Shown here piece by piece: positions 32,955 to 43,064 of a stretch of 64,000 nt of DNA. Numbering within the stretch: position 1 is the first letter of the stretch; every line of letters begins with the position of its first letter. The translations under genes and the position numbers were made by a program. The notes under the pieces are model-generated. The model saw nothing but the letters and a program-made list of their open reading frames with translations. It was not told the origin of the DNA and did no database searches. Origin of the DNA: Parahoeflea alexandrii. GTDB lineage: Bacteria; Pseudomonadota; Alphaproteobacteria; Rhizobiales; Rhizobiaceae. The stretch spans positions 124,001-188,000 of the forward strand of contig NZ_JAPWHB010000001.1 in assembly GCF_027214025.1 (NCBI RefSeq). The letters are read 5' to 3'.

Positions 32955-34781
32955 ATGTGCGGCATAGTCGGGATAGTTGGTAAGCGCGAAGTGGCTCCGC
33001 TGCTGGTGGATGCGCTCAAGCGGCTGGAATACCGCGGATATGATTCCGCCGGTGTCGCAACGGTGCATGACGGACATCTCGATCGCCGGCGGGCGGAAGG
33101 CAAGCTGGCCAACCTCGACCGCAGGCTGGGCCTGGAGCCGCTGGCTGGCCAGATCGGTATCGGCCACACGCGCTGGGCAACCCATGGCGCGCCGACCGAA
33201 AGCAATGCGCATCCTCATTTCTGCCACGGCGTGGCCGTTGTCCATAACGGCATCATCGAGAATTTCGCCCCACTGCGGGCTGAACTTACCGCGGGTGGCG
33301 CCAGCTTTTACAGCCAGACGGACACGGAAGTGGTGGCGCAATTGCTCGCCGCCTACCGGCAGCAGGGACTGGCGCCGCGCCAGGCCATGCAGAAGGCGCT
33401 TGGCCGGCTGGAAGGCGCCTATGCGCTCGCCGTGCTGTTTGAAGACCAGCCGGACATGATCCTTGGCGCGCGCTCCGGGCCGCCGCTGGCGGTCGGCCAT
33501 GGCGAAGGCGAGATGTTCCTGGGCTCGGATGCGATCGCGCTGGCGCCGTTCACCGACGAGATCACCTATCTCGACGATGGCGACTGGGTCGTCATCACCC
33601 GCGACACGCTTGAGATCTACGACGCGAGCGGAACGCTGGTCGAACGCAGGAAGCAGAAATCGCAGGGTGCTGCCTATGTCGTCGACAAGGGCAATCACCG
33701 CCATTTCATGGAAAAGGAAATCTATGAGCAGCCGGAAGTGGTCTCCCACACGCTGAGCCACTACATCGATTTTGCCGAGGGACGGGTGAAGCTCGACAGC
33801 GCAAAGATCGACTTCGCCAATTTAGACCGGCTCGCCATGTCCGCCTGCGGCACGGCCTATTACGCAGGGCTTATCGGCAAGTACTGGTTCGAGCGGTTTG
33901 CGCGGCTGCCGGTGGAAATCGATGTCGCCTCGGAATTCCGCTACCGCGAAATGCCGCTGACCGGCAGGATGGCGGCCCTGTTCATCTCGCAGTCCGGGGA
34001 AACGGCCGATACGCTGGCCTCGCTGCGGTATTGCCGCGACCACGAACTGACCATCGGCGCCGTGGTCAATGTGCGCGAATCGACCATCGCGCGCGAGTCC
34101 GACGCGGTGTTCCCGACGCTTGCCGGACCGGAAATCGGCGTGGCGTCGACGAAAGCTTTCACCTGCCAGCTCTCGGTGCTTGCCGCGTTGGCGATGATCG
34201 CCGGGCGTGCGCGCGGCACCTTGTCGGCCGAGGACGAAACGACAATGGTGCAGGCGCTGGTGGGCGCTCCGCGACTGTTCAACGAGGTGCTGCAATCGAT
34301 CCAGCCGCAGATCGAGACCCTGTCGCGTGAGCTTTCGCGCTTCAAGGACGTGCTCTACCTCGGCCGCGGCACCAGTTTTCCACTGGCGCTGGAAGGCGCG
34401 CTCAAGCTCAAGGAAATTTCCTACATCCACGCCGAGGGATATGCCGCCGGCGAGCTCAAGCACGGTCCGATCGCGCTGATTGACGAGAACATGCCGGTGA
34501 TCGTGATCGCGCCGCATGACCGGCATTTCGAGAAAACCGTCTCCAACATGCAGGAAGTGGCGGCACGCGGCGGGCAGATCATCCTGATCACCGACGAAAA
34601 GGGCGCCGCCGCGACCACGCTCCAAACCATGGCGACCATCGTCATGCCCGAGGTCAACGAGATCGTGGCCCCGATCCTCTATGCGCTGCCGGTGCAGCTG
34701 ATCGCCTACCACACGGCGGTGTTCATGGGCACCGATGTCGACCAGCCGCGCAACCTCGCCAAGTCGGTGACTGTCGAGTAG
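32955..34781 (+). CDS. glmS: Glutamine-fructose-6-phosphate aminotransferase (isomerizing)
   Basis: A 608-residue enzyme converting fructose-6-phosphate and glutamine to glucosamine-6-phosphate, the first step toward UDP-GlcNAc. The N-terminal glutaminase has the catalytic Cys right after Met (MCGIVGIVG) and the GHTRWATHGAPTESNAHPH motif. Two SIS sugar-binding domains follow (FISQSGETADTLASLRY and LGRGTSFPLALEGALKLKE). The C-terminus ends in DQPRNLAKSVTVE, as in the family. CAGGAG precedes the ATG. No glmS ribozyme was recognised, as expected for this group. Confidence 0.97.
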   Translation: MCGIVGIVGKREVAPLLVDALKRLEYRGYDSAGVATVHDGHLDRRRAEGKLANLDRRLGLEPLAGQIGIGHTRWATHGAPTESNAHPHFCHGVAVVHNGIIENFAPLRAELTAGGASFYSQTDTEVVAQLLAAYRQQGLAPRQAMQKALGRLEGAYALAVLFEDQPDMILGARSGPPLAVGHGEGEMFLGSDAIALAPFTDEITYLDDGDWVVITRDTLEIYDASGTLVERRKQKSQGAAYVVDKGNHRHFMEKEIYEQPEVVSHTLSHYIDFAEGRVKLDSAKIDFANLDRLAMSACGTAYYAGLIGKYWFERFARLPVEIDVASEFRYREMPLTGRMAALFISQSGETADTLASLRYCRDHELTIGAVVNVRESTIARESDAVFPTLAGPEIGVASTKAFTCQLSVLAALAMIAGRARGTLSAEDETTMVQALVGAPRLFNEVLQSIQPQIETLSRELSRFKDVLYLGRGTSFPLALEGALKLKEISYIHAEGYAAGELKHGPIALIDENMPVIVIAPHDRHFEKTVSNMQEVAARGGQIILITDEKGAAATTLQTMATIVMPEVNEIVAPILYALPVQLIAYHTAVFMGTDVDQPRNLAKSVTVE

Positions 34782-34801
34782 GAGATACATCGGCAGTGAA
34801 C

Positions 34802-34831
34802 TTGTCTTCGCCTTTGCGCGTTCCCTATATA
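34802..34831 (+). promoter_or_regulatory. Candidate promoter of the DUF502 gene
   Basis: TTGTCT (34802-34807) and TATATA (34826-34831) are spaced by 18 bases, about 50 bases before the next start codon. It fits a sigma-70-type promoter between glmS and the DUF502 gene. Confidence 0.45.
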
Positions 34832-34880
34832 GGAGAACGGCGAGACGATCCGTCTTGCGCGCCATGAGGCAGGGTGAAGA

Positions 34881-35573
34881 ATGACCGAGAAAGCGAAACG
34901 GATTGGGGCGGGGCGTCGTCTTAGGAACTATTTCCTTACAGGTCTGATCATCGTCGCGCCGCTGGCCATCACTGCCTACCTGACCTGGACCTTCATCGGA
35001 TGGGTCGACAGCTGGGTCAAACCCTATATTCCGGCGATCTACAATCCCGACTACTACCTGCCGTTTGCTGTTCCCGGCTTCGGTCTGGTCACGGCATTGT
35101 TCCTGATCACGATGATCGGGTTCCTGACAGCAAACCTTGTCGGCCGTTCGATCATCTCCTTCGGGGAGTCGCTGCTGGACCGGATGCCGCTGGTGCGCAG
35201 CCTCTACAAGGGCCTCAAGCAGATTTTCCAGACGGTGCTCGCCGAGCAGAGCGGGTCGTTCAAGCAGGCCGCGCTGATCGAGTATCCGCGCCGCGGATTG
35301 TGGTCGATCGTCTTCATCGCCACGGAAACCAAGGGCGAGGTCAATGTGCGGCTGCCCGAGGAAGATTCAATCTCGGTGTTCCTGCCGACGACACCCAATC
35401 CGACTTCGGGCTTCCTGCTGTTCGTGCCGCGCAAGGATGTCATCGTGTTGGACATGAGCGTCGAGGAGGCCGCCAAGATGGTGATCTCCGCCGGTCTCGT
35501 GTCTCCGGACTACCCGAAGATCCTGCCGGTCCAGACAAAGCCCAGATCAAAGCAAAAACCAGCGGCCGAATGA
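34881..35573 (+). CDS. DUF502 family membrane protein
   Basis: A 230-residue protein with two N-terminal membrane helices (NYFLTGLIIVAPLAITAYLT and FGLVTALFLITMIGFLTANL) and a soluble C-terminal domain containing SLYKGLKQIFQTV and LPTTPNPTSGFLLFVP, both typical of DUF502. Function is unknown in bacteria; homologues in plants (COV1) are linked to vesicle traffic, which does not transfer directly. The location between glmS and recG is conserved in rhizobia as far as I recall. The stop lies 5 bases from the converging recG stop. Confidence 0.88.
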   Translation: MTEKAKRIGAGRRLRNYFLTGLIIVAPLAITAYLTWTFIGWVDSWVKPYIPAIYNPDYYLPFAVPGFGLVTALFLITMIGFLTANLVGRSIISFGESLLDRMPLVRSLYKGLKQIFQTVLAEQSGSFKQAALIEYPRRGLWSIVFIATETKGEVNVRLPEEDSISVFLPTTPNPTSGFLLFVPRKDVIVLDMSVEEAAKMVISAGLVSPDYPKILPVQTKPRSKQKPAAE

Positions 35574-35578
35574 TCGGC

Positions 35579-37696
35579 TCAGCCGGCCCTGAGGAACCTG
35601 ATCGCCTCGTCACGCCGCATCAGGTAAAGCAACATCCTCAGTGCCTCGCCGCGCGCTGAGGCGAGGGCGGGGTCGGTCTCCAGCACGTTGCGGGCGTCGC
35701 TGCGGGCTATTTCCAGAAGATCGGCATGGGCGCTCAGATTGGCCAGCCTGAACCCGGGCATTCCAGATTGCCGTGTGCCCAGCACCTCGCCTTCGCCGCG
35801 CAGCTTGAGATCTTCCTCGGCGATGCGAAATCCATCCTCGGTCTCGCGTAGCACCTGCAGCCGCGCGCCGGCGGTTTCGCCCAGTGGGCCGTGGTAGAGC
35901 AGGATGCAGCTTGAAGCGCCTTCGCCGCGGCCGACGCGGCCTCTGAGCTGATGCAATTGCGCCAGGCCGAAACGTTCGGCGTGCTCGATTACCATGATGG
36001 TCGCGTCGGGAACGTCGACACCGACCTCGATGACGGTCGTTGCAACGAGCAGCCGGGTCTGGCCGTTCTTGAAGGCAGCCATCGCCTGGTCTTTTTCATC
36101 CGACGTCATGCGGCCGTGAACCAGCGCGACCTGCGGCGCCAGCTCCTTGCCGAAAGCCTTGGCGAGGCTGGCATGGCGGCTTTCCACCGACATCAGCTCG
36201 CTCTGATCGGAATCCTCGACCAGCGGGCAGATCCAGTAGGCCTTCTTGCCGTCATCGAGCGCCTTCTTCAGCCGCTCGACGATTTCGCCAAGGCGCTCGT
36301 CCGGGATGGTCACCGTGGCGATCGGCTGGCGGCCGGCCGGTTTTTCGGTGAGCTTGGAGACGTCCATGTCGCCGAAGGCGGCAAGCACAAGCGTCCTGGG
36401 TATCGGCGTGGCGGTCATCACCAGCATGTGCGGCGCGGTTCCCTTGGCCGTCAGCCGAAGCCGCTGGTGCACCCCGAACCGGTGCTGTTCGTCGACCACC
36501 GCGAGCGTCAGATTGTTGTAGACGACCGATTCCTGGAACAGCGCATGGGTGCCGATGACGATCTGCGCCTCGCCATTGGCGATGCGTTCGAGCAGGTCGG
36601 TGCGTTCGCGGCCCTTGGCGCGGGCGGTCAGCACCACAACCTCGATGCCGGCGGCCTCCGCCATCTTCCTGATCGTGGCGTGATGCTGGCGGGCGAGGAT
36701 CTCGGTCGGGGCCATCAGCACCGCCTGTCCGCCGGCTTCCACCGCATCGGCCATGGCCAGCATCGCCACCGCGGTCTTGCCGGAGCCGACATCGCCCTGC
36801 AGCAGCCTGAGCATCCTGTCCTTGCCGGCCATGTCGGCAAGGATCTCCTCGACAGCCGTCGTCTGGCTGCCGGTCAGCGAAAAGGGCAGCGCCTCAAGGA
36901 TCGCCCGGCGCAGACGGCCTTCGGCGACCACCGGATGGCCGGGCAGTTTGCGCAGGGTCTGACGCACCAGCGCCAGCGACAGCTGGCCTGCCAGCAACTC
37001 GTCATAGGCCAGCCTGCGGCGCGCCGGTGTCTGCGGTTCGATGTCGATCGCGGATTCGGGACGATGCAGTTCGCGGACAGCCTCGGCGAAGGACGGGAAA
37101 CTGTTCTTGCGAACCAGGTGCGGGTCCGACCATTCGGGAAGCTCCGGCAGCAGCTCGAGCGCCGATTCGATTGATCTCCGCAGCACTTTTGGCGAAAGGC
37201 CGGCGGTCAGCGGATAGACCGGTTCGATCAGCGGGAAGCTCGCGGCGTCGGCTTCCAGCGCAATATGGTCGGGATGGACCATCGACGGCCTACCGTTGAA
37301 CCATTCGACCTTGCCGCTGACCAGAACGGTTTCGCCCACCGGTAGGATCTTCTCGAGCCATGGCTGCTTGGAGTGGAAAAAGGTCAAAGCCAGTTCGCCA
37401 GTGTCGTCATGGACAAACACCCGGTAGGGCGCGCTTCTGCGGCCCGGAGGCGAGGGCTGGTGGCGGTCAACCCTGACCTTCAGGGTGGCGATGGTGCCTT
37501 CCGGCGCTTCGGTGATGCCCGAACGCATTGTCCGGTCGATCAGGCCGTGCGGCGGCAGCAACAGCAGATCGAGGGCGCGGGTGTCTTCGGGGCCATCGCG
37601 GCCGGTCACCCGGGCCAGCGCCTCGGCAAGCTTGGGTCCGATCCCGGGCAGGCTTTCAACGGGCTTGAACAGGGGATCGAGTTGAGGTGGTCGCAT
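35579..37696 (-). CDS. recG: ATP-dependent DNA helicase RecG
   Basis: A 705-residue superfamily 2 helicase that remodels stalled replication forks and Holliday junctions. The N-terminal wedge domain includes a helix-hairpin-helix-like ESLPGIGPKLAEALARVTG and an OB fold. The helicase core shows Walker A GDVGSGKTAVA, DEQH box VVDEQHRFGVHQR, motif III MTATPIPRTL and motif VI QLRGRVGRGEG. The start at 37696 (MRPPQLDPLF) is preferred over the open frame to 37777. It is divergent from sdhE. Confidence 0.95.
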   Translation of the reverse strand: MRPPQLDPLFKPVESLPGIGPKLAEALARVTGRDGPEDTRALDLLLLPPHGLIDRTMRSGITEAPEGTIATLKVRVDRHQPSPPGRRSAPYRVFVHDDTGELALTFFHSKQPWLEKILPVGETVLVSGKVEWFNGRPSMVHPDHIALEADAASFPLIEPVYPLTAGLSPKVLRRSIESALELLPELPEWSDPHLVRKNSFPSFAEAVRELHRPESAIDIEPQTPARRRLAYDELLAGQLSLALVRQTLRKLPGHPVVAEGRLRRAILEALPFSLTGSQTTAVEEILADMAGKDRMLRLLQGDVGSGKTAVAMLAMADAVEAGGQAVLMAPTEILARQHHATIRKMAEAAGIEVVVLTARAKGRERTDLLERIANGEAQIVIGTHALFQESVVYNNLTLAVVDEQHRFGVHQRLRLTAKGTAPHMLVMTATPIPRTLVLAAFGDMDVSKLTEKPAGRQPIATVTIPDERLGEIVERLKKALDDGKKAYWICPLVEDSDQSELMSVESRHASLAKAFGKELAPQVALVHGRMTSDEKDQAMAAFKNGQTRLLVATTVIEVGVDVPDATIMVIEHAERFGLAQLHQLRGRVGRGEGASSCILLYHGPLGETAGARLQVLRETEDGFRIAEEDLKLRGEGEVLGTRQSGMPGFRLANLSAHADLLEIARSDARNVLETDPALASARGEALRMLLYLMRRDEAIRFLRAG

Positions 37697-37789
37697 GAAA
37701 CCAGAAGAACGGCAATTTTGAGCCAAAGGCAAGGCTGACATTTGCGCGGCGACAGGATAAGGAAACCGTCCAACCAAAAAAGGCCCGTC

Positions 37790-38113
37790 ATGACCGGAAC
37801 AACACGATCAAGCGCCGACCTCGATCCGCGCCGCCGTCGCATTCTTGTGCGGGCGTGGCGACGCGGCATCCGGGAAATGGATCTGGTGATCGGCGGATTT
37901 GCCGATGCGGAGATCGCCGGGCTCAGTGACGCCGAGCTCGACCAGCTCGAAGAGCTGATGGCCGAAGAGGATGCCGACATCTTCCGGTGGGTGACGGGCG
38001 AGGCCGAGACACCGGAGCGCTTCCGAACCGCGCTGTTTGACCGGATGCGCGCCTATGTGCCTGATTTTGATCCGCGGGAACCCGCGCCGGAAGGGCAGGC
38101 GACAAAGCCATGA
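37790..38113 (+). CDS. sdhE: Succinate dehydrogenase assembly factor SdhE
   Basis: A 107-residue SdhE/SDHAF2 protein (formerly DUF339) that promotes covalent attachment of FAD to succinate dehydrogenase and fumarate reductase flavoprotein subunits. The conserved RGxxE motif is visible in RAWRRGIREMDLVIGGFAD, followed by LDQLEELMAEEDADIFRWVTG. AAGG precedes ATG 37790. The stop overlaps the mfd start by 4 bases (ATGA). The sdhE-mfd order is familiar in Rhizobiales. Confidence 0.93.
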   Translation: MTGTTRSSADLDPRRRRILVRAWRRGIREMDLVIGGFADAEIAGLSDAELDQLEELMAEEDADIFRWVTGEAETPERFRTALFDRMRAYVPDFDPREPAPEGQATKP

Positions 38114-41100
38114 AGTCCGTCATCCCGGTTGCCAGGATCTCCGGTGCAGTGACGCCGGTCACATTGGCCGGTGTGCCGCAAGGCATGGAGGCGCTGGCGC
38201 TGGCCGAAATGGCGCGGTCGGCGGGACCGCTCGCCCATATCATTTCCGATGGCCAGCGGATGGCCGATCTAGAACAGAATCTGGCGTTCTTCGCCCCCGA
38301 CATCCCGGTCCTGACCTTGCCCGGATGGGATTGTCTTCCCTATGACCGGGTCTCTCCCGGAGCCGATGTCTCGGCACGGCGGCTCGCCGCACTCTCGTCG
38401 CTGGCGCAGTTTTCGGACAATCCGCATCCTGCGATCCTGCTCGTGACCGTCAACGCCATGCTGCAGCGGGTTCCGTCGCGATCGGTGGTGTCTGATCTTG
38501 GCTTTTCGGCCCGATCCGGCAACCGGCTGAAGATGGAGGATCTTTCGGGACGGCTTGCCAAGAACGGCTTCGAACGGGTCGATACGGTACGTGAAGTGGG
38601 CGAGTACGCCGTGCGTGGCGGCATTCTCGATGTCTTCGTACCGGGCGCCGAAGAACCGGTGCGGCTCGATTTCTTCGGCGACACGCTGGAAAGCGTGCGG
38701 CATTTCGATCCGGCTTCGCAGCGCACTACCGGGCAAGCCCGCGAACTGGCGCTCAACGCGATGAGCGAAGTCACGCTGGAGCCCGAAACCATCAGCCGGT
38801 TCCGTACCAACTATCTATCGATGTTCGGGGCGGCGACCCGCGACGATGCGCTCTATGTCGCCGTCAGCGAAGGCCGGCGCTATCCCGGCATGGAACACTG
38901 GCTGCCGCTGTTTCATGACGAGATGCAGACGGTGTTCGATTATCTCGGCGGCTTTCGCCTCAGCGGCGACCACATGCTCGCCGAAGCCGCAAGCGAGCGC
39001 CGGGCCCAGATTGTCGACCATTACGAGGCGCGGCAGGCGGCGCAGAGCATCGAGAAGGGGCGCGGCGTCCAGACCACGCCCTACAAGGCAATTGAGCCGG
39101 ACCTGCTCTATCTCGACGCGCCGGAACTGCTGGAACGGCTCGACAGGCTCAACGCCATCCGGCTGTCGCCGTTTCACCAGCCGGAGACGTCCTCGCGGAT
39201 GGTCATCGATCTTCCGACAAAGACCGGGCCGCGCTGGGCGGCGGACGCGGAAGCAGACAAATCCGAAGACGCCGGGCGAACCAACCTGTTTGAGAAGCTG
39301 GTAGCCCATGTCGGTGCCAGGCGCGCCGAAGGACGCAAGGTGCTGATCACGGCCTGGACCGAAGGCTCGCTCGACCGGCTGCTGCAGGTAACCGACGAGC
39401 ACGGTCTCAAGCGGGTGGTGCGGATCAACAGCCATTCCGAACTCGACACGCTCAAGCCCGGCGAGGCTGCTGCCGCCGTGCTGGCCATCGAAGGCGGCTT
39501 CGAGATCGATGACCTCGTCGTCATCGGTGAGCAGGACGTGCTGGGCGACAGGCTGGTGCGGCGCGCCAAGCGCAAGCGCCGCGGTGCCGACTATATTTCC
39601 GAGGTCTCGGGGCTCGACGAGGGCAATTACGTCGTTCACGCCGAGCACGGCATCGGGCAGTTCATCGGCCTGCGCACGATCGAGGCCGCCGGCGCCCCGC
39701 ATGCCTGTCTCGAACTGCACTATGCCGGCGATGCCAAGCTGTTCCTGCCGGTCGAGAACATCGAGCTTCTGACCCGCTACGGCTCCGACAGCGCCGAGGT
39801 GCAGCTCGACAAGCTGGGCGGGGTCGCCTGGCAATCGCGCAAGGCGAAGCTGAAAAAGCGGCTGCTCGACATGGCCGAGGGTTTGATCCGGATCGCCGCC
39901 GAACGTCACATGCGTTCTGCGCCTGCGCTTGCGGCGCCCGAGGGGCTCTACGACGAATTCTCCGCCCGTTTCCCTTACGACGAGACCGAGGACCAGATGG
40001 CGGCGATCGAGCGGGTGCGCGACGATCTGGCGGCGGGACAGCCGATGGACCGTCTGGTCTGCGGCGATGTCGGCTTCGGCAAGACCGAGGTTGCGCTGCG
40101 CGCGGCCTTCATCGCCGCGATGAACGGGGTGCAGGTGGCGGTGGTGGTGCCGACGACGCTCTTGGCGCGGCAGCATTTCAAGACCTTCACCGAGCGCTTG
40201 CGCGGCTATCCGGTCCGCATCGCGCAGGCCTCGCGTCTCGTGGGCGCCAAGGAACTGGCGCTGACCAAGGCGGAACTCGCTTCAGGCAAGACCGATATCG
40301 TTGTCGGGACCCACGCGCTGCTTGGCTCATCGATCCAGTTTGCCAATCTGGGTCTGCTGATCATCGACGAGGAGCAGCATTTCGGGGTCAAGCACAAGGA
40401 GCGGCTCAAGGAGCTCAAGAGCGACGTGCATGTGCTGACGCTTTCGGCGACGCCGATCCCGCGCACATTGCAGCTGGCGATGACCGGGGTGCGCGAACTG
40501 TCGCTGATCACCACGCCGCCGGTCGACCGGATGGCGGTGCGCACGTTCATTTCGCCGTTCGATCCGGTAACCGTGCGCGAAACGCTGATGCGCGAACATT
40601 ACCGCGGCGGGCAGAGTTTTTATGTCTGTCCGCGGCTGGCCGATCTCGAGGACGTGGCGGCCTTCCTGCGCTCGGACGTGCCGGAACTGAAATTCGCCAT
40701 CGCCCATGGCCAGATGGGGGCAGGCGAACTCGACGACATCATGAACGCGTTCTACGACGGTCAATATGACGTGCTCTTGTCGACGACGATCGTTGAATCG
40801 GGCCTCGACGTGCCGACGGCCAATACCCTGATCGTCCACCGGGCCGACATGTTCGGCCTGGCCCAGCTCTACCAGCTACGCGGCCGAGTCGGACGATCCA
40901 AGGTGCGGGCCTTTGCGCTGTTCACGCTGCCGGTCAACAAGATGCTGACGGCGACAGCAGACAAGCGGCTCAAGGTGCTGCAGTCGCTCGACACGCTTGG
41001 CGCCGGCTTCCAGCTGGCCAGCCACGATCTAGACATCCGTGGCGCCGGCAACCTGCTGGGCGAGGAGCAATCGGGCCACATCAAGGAAGTCGGTTTCGAG

Positions 41101-41616
41101 CTCTACCAGCACATGCTGGAGGAGGCGGTCGCCGAGGTGCGCGGCGAGGAAGAGGTGATCGATACCGGCTGGTCGCCGCAGATCACGGTGGGAACGCCGG
41201 TGATGATCCCCGAGGATTATGTGCCGGATCTGCACCTTCGGCTGGGGCTCTACCGCCGGCTGGGCGAGATCACCGACATCTCCGACATCGACGGCTTCGG
41301 TGCCGAAATGATCGACCGCTTCGGTCCGCTGCCGACAGAAGTTCAGCATCTCTTGAAGATTGTCTTCATCAAGGCGCTGTGCCGCAAGGCCAATGTCGAA
41401 AAGCTCGATGCCGGGCCGAAGGGCGTGGTGGTGCAGTTCCGCAACAAGGAATTCCCCAACCCGGCCGGGCTGGTGGGCCACATTTCCAAGCAGGGCAATA
41501 TGGCCAAGATCCGGCCCGACCAGAGCGTGGTGTTCATCCGCGACCTGCCAACGCCGGACAAGCGGCTTAACGGCGCGGCCGTGGTGATGACGCATCTGGC
41601 GGAACTGGCCGGGTAA
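38110..41616 (+). CDS. mfd: Transcription-repair coupling factor
   Basis: A 1168-residue DNA translocase that displaces RNA polymerase stalled at lesions and recruits UvrA. The N-terminal UvrB-like module (to about residue 350) contains LPGWDCLPYDRVSP. The CarD-like RNA polymerase-binding domain follows (YVVHAEHGIGQFIGL). The translocase core shows Walker A GDVGFGKTEVALRAAF, DEEQHFGVKHKE and LRGRVGRSKVRAFA. The C-terminal TRCF domain has LRLGLYRRLGEI. Full length for the family. Confidence 0.96.
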   Translation: MKSVIPVARISGAVTPVTLAGVPQGMEALALAEMARSAGPLAHIISDGQRMADLEQNLAFFAPDIPVLTLPGWDCLPYDRVSPGADVSARRLAALSSLAQFSDNPHPAILLVTVNAMLQRVPSRSVVSDLGFSARSGNRLKMEDLSGRLAKNGFERVDTVREVGEYAVRGGILDVFVPGAEEPVRLDFFGDTLESVRHFDPASQRTTGQARELALNAMSEVTLEPETISRFRTNYLSMFGAATRDDALYVAVSEGRRYPGMEHWLPLFHDEMQTVFDYLGGFRLSGDHMLAEAASERRAQIVDHYEARQAAQSIEKGRGVQTTPYKAIEPDLLYLDAPELLERLDRLNAIRLSPFHQPETSSRMVIDLPTKTGPRWAADAEADKSEDAGRTNLFEKLVAHVGARRAEGRKVLITAWTEGSLDRLLQVTDEHGLKRVVRINSHSELDTLKPGEAAAAVLAIEGGFEIDDLVVIGEQDVLGDRLVRRAKRKRRGADYISEVSGLDEGNYVVHAEHGIGQFIGLRTIEAAGAPHACLELHYAGDAKLFLPVENIELLTRYGSDSAEVQLDKLGGVAWQSRKAKLKKRLLDMAEGLIRIAAERHMRSAPALAAPEGLYDEFSARFPYDETEDQMAAIERVRDDLAAGQPMDRLVCGDVGFGKTEVALRAAFIAAMNGVQVAVVVPTTLLARQHFKTFTERLRGYPVRIAQASRLVGAKELALTKAELASGKTDIVVGTHALLGSSIQFANLGLLIIDEEQHFGVKHKERLKELKSDVHVLTLSATPIPRTLQLAMTGVRELSLITTPPVDRMAVRTFISPFDPVTVRETLMREHYRGGQSFYVCPRLADLEDVAAFLRSDVPELKFAIAHGQMGAGELDDIMNAFYDGQYDVLLSTTIVESGLDVPTANTLIVHRADMFGLAQLYQLRGRVGRSKVRAFALFTLPVNKMLTATADKRLKVLQSLDTLGAGFQLASHDLDIRGAGNLLGEEQSGHIKEVGFELYQHMLEEAVAEVRGEEEVIDTGWSPQITVGTPVMIPEDYVPDLHLRLGLYRRLGEITDISDIDGFGAEMIDRFGPLPTEVQHLLKIVFIKALCRKANVEKLDAGPKGVVVQFRNKEFPNPAGLVGHISKQGNMAKIRPDQSVVFIRDLPTPDKRLNGAAVVMTHLAELAG

Positions 41617-41806
41617 GCGCGTGAGGGTGGCATTCAGCGCAGACCTCCCTATCTGACTGGAGACAGGCGTCTTTGCCGGCTAGGTCAAGCGGGAGCCTGC
41701 CAGGACCAGCATCGGTGCTACCGAGGAAATGGCGGTTCCGGTCCTGCATGGTTCCTTCGCGTTCCCCCGGACCGCGGAGCCTCTCAAGTCACCAAAGGCG
41801 CATTTG
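41617..41806. other. Intergenic region after mfd
   Basis: About 190 bases with no independent gene. The metallophosphoesterase frame is open from 41729, so the right part could be coding if an upstream start were used. No clear terminator for mfd was seen. Confidence 0.3.
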
Positions 41807-42925
41807 ATGTTTCATGTCGTTACCGGACTTCCCTGGCTGATCGTTCTTGTCCGCTTCATTCTGCCGCTGCCCTGGCCATGGACGCTCAAGGCGGTCCTGG
41901 CGGTGGTGCTGCTGATTGCCTCACAGTACCACTACATCAGCCGGCTTTCGTCCGGCTCGGTGTTCGCGCCCGAGTTTCCCAGGCCACTGGTCATAGCATT
42001 CAATGTCCTGTTTGGCGCGATCGTGCTTCTGGCGGTGTTCCAGATTGCGCTTGATGTGGGGGCGATCGTTGTCCTTGTGTTCACAGGCCATTTTTCAGAA
42101 CCTGCCCCGGAGGTGAGATATGCGGCAGGAATTGCCGCGCTTGCCCTGTCGTCCTACGGGGTCAACCGCGCCATCATTGTCCCGCCGCTCAAGGATATCG
42201 AGATTTCCATTCCGGGCCTTGCGGCGGCGTTCGACGGATACCGGGTCGTGCAACTGACCGACCTGCACATCAGCCGGCTGTTTCCAGCGGCCTGGACAGG
42301 CTCGATGGTGGCAAAGGCCAACGCGCTTGATGCCGACCTGATCGTCATCACCGGTGACTTCATCGATGGAAGCCTTGAGCACCGGCGCGCCGACGTGGAG
42401 CCGCTTCGCGGACTATCGGCGCGTGACGGCATTTACGCGATCTCGGGAAACCACGAGTATTTCTTCGACGCGGGCGCGTTCATGGCGCATTTTGCGGCCA
42501 TGGACATGCGGCTTCTCTCCAACAGCCATGCGGTCATCGATCGCGGCAGTGACAAGCTGGTGATCGCAGGCGTGCCCGACCGGTCGTCCGGGCGGAACGG
42601 CTTTCCGGCTCCCGATCTCGAGGCGGCGCTTCAGGGTGCACCGGACGCGGCGCCGGTCATCCTGCTCGACCATCAACCTATGATGGCCCATCAGGCGGCG
42701 GCTTCAGGCGTGGCACTGCAACTCTCGGGACACACCCATGGCGGAATGATCCGGGGGATGGACCGGCTGCTCGCCCGGGCCAACAACGGCTTCGTCTCCG
42801 GCCTCTACCAGGTCGGTTCGATGCAGCTTTACGTCAACAACGGCACCGCGCTCTGGCCCGGTTTCGCGCTGCGGCTCGGGCGGCCGGCCGAACTCACGCG
42901 AATTACACTGCGGCAGTCGAGATAG
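41807..42925 (+). CDS. Membrane-anchored metallophosphoesterase (YaeI/YkuE-like)
   Basis: A 372-residue protein with about four N-terminal membrane helices (residues 1-130) and a calcineurin-like phosphoesterase domain. The metal ligands are in order: QLTDLHIS, VITGDFID, ISGNHEYF, and SGHTHGG near the C-terminus. Relatives hydrolyse phosphodiester or lipid pyrophosphate substrates such as UDP-diacylglucosamine. The start at 41807 has AAGGCG upstream; the frame is open to 41729. The next gene lies on the same strand but 139 bases away. Confidence 0.85.
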   Translation: MFHVVTGLPWLIVLVRFILPLPWPWTLKAVLAVVLLIASQYHYISRLSSGSVFAPEFPRPLVIAFNVLFGAIVLLAVFQIALDVGAIVVLVFTGHFSEPAPEVRYAAGIAALALSSYGVNRAIIVPPLKDIEISIPGLAAAFDGYRVVQLTDLHISRLFPAAWTGSMVAKANALDADLIVITGDFIDGSLEHRRADVEPLRGLSARDGIYAISGNHEYFFDAGAFMAHFAAMDMRLLSNSHAVIDRGSDKLVIAGVPDRSSGRNGFPAPDLEAALQGAPDAAPVILLDHQPMMAHQAAASGVALQLSGHTHGGMIRGMDRLLARANNGFVSGLYQVGSMQLYVNNGTALWPGFALRLGRPAELTRITLRQSR

Positions 42926-43064
42926 AGCTGTCCCGGCGGACGGCTTGCTGCGCTTGTGGCGCCAGCATGGCGTTGTCATGTGTCCGACATGACGCTGAAT
43001 ATTTCCGGTCGCGTCTGGCGCAATCGGGGTGACGCTTGTATCGCTGGTGCGACCGAAAGATGAA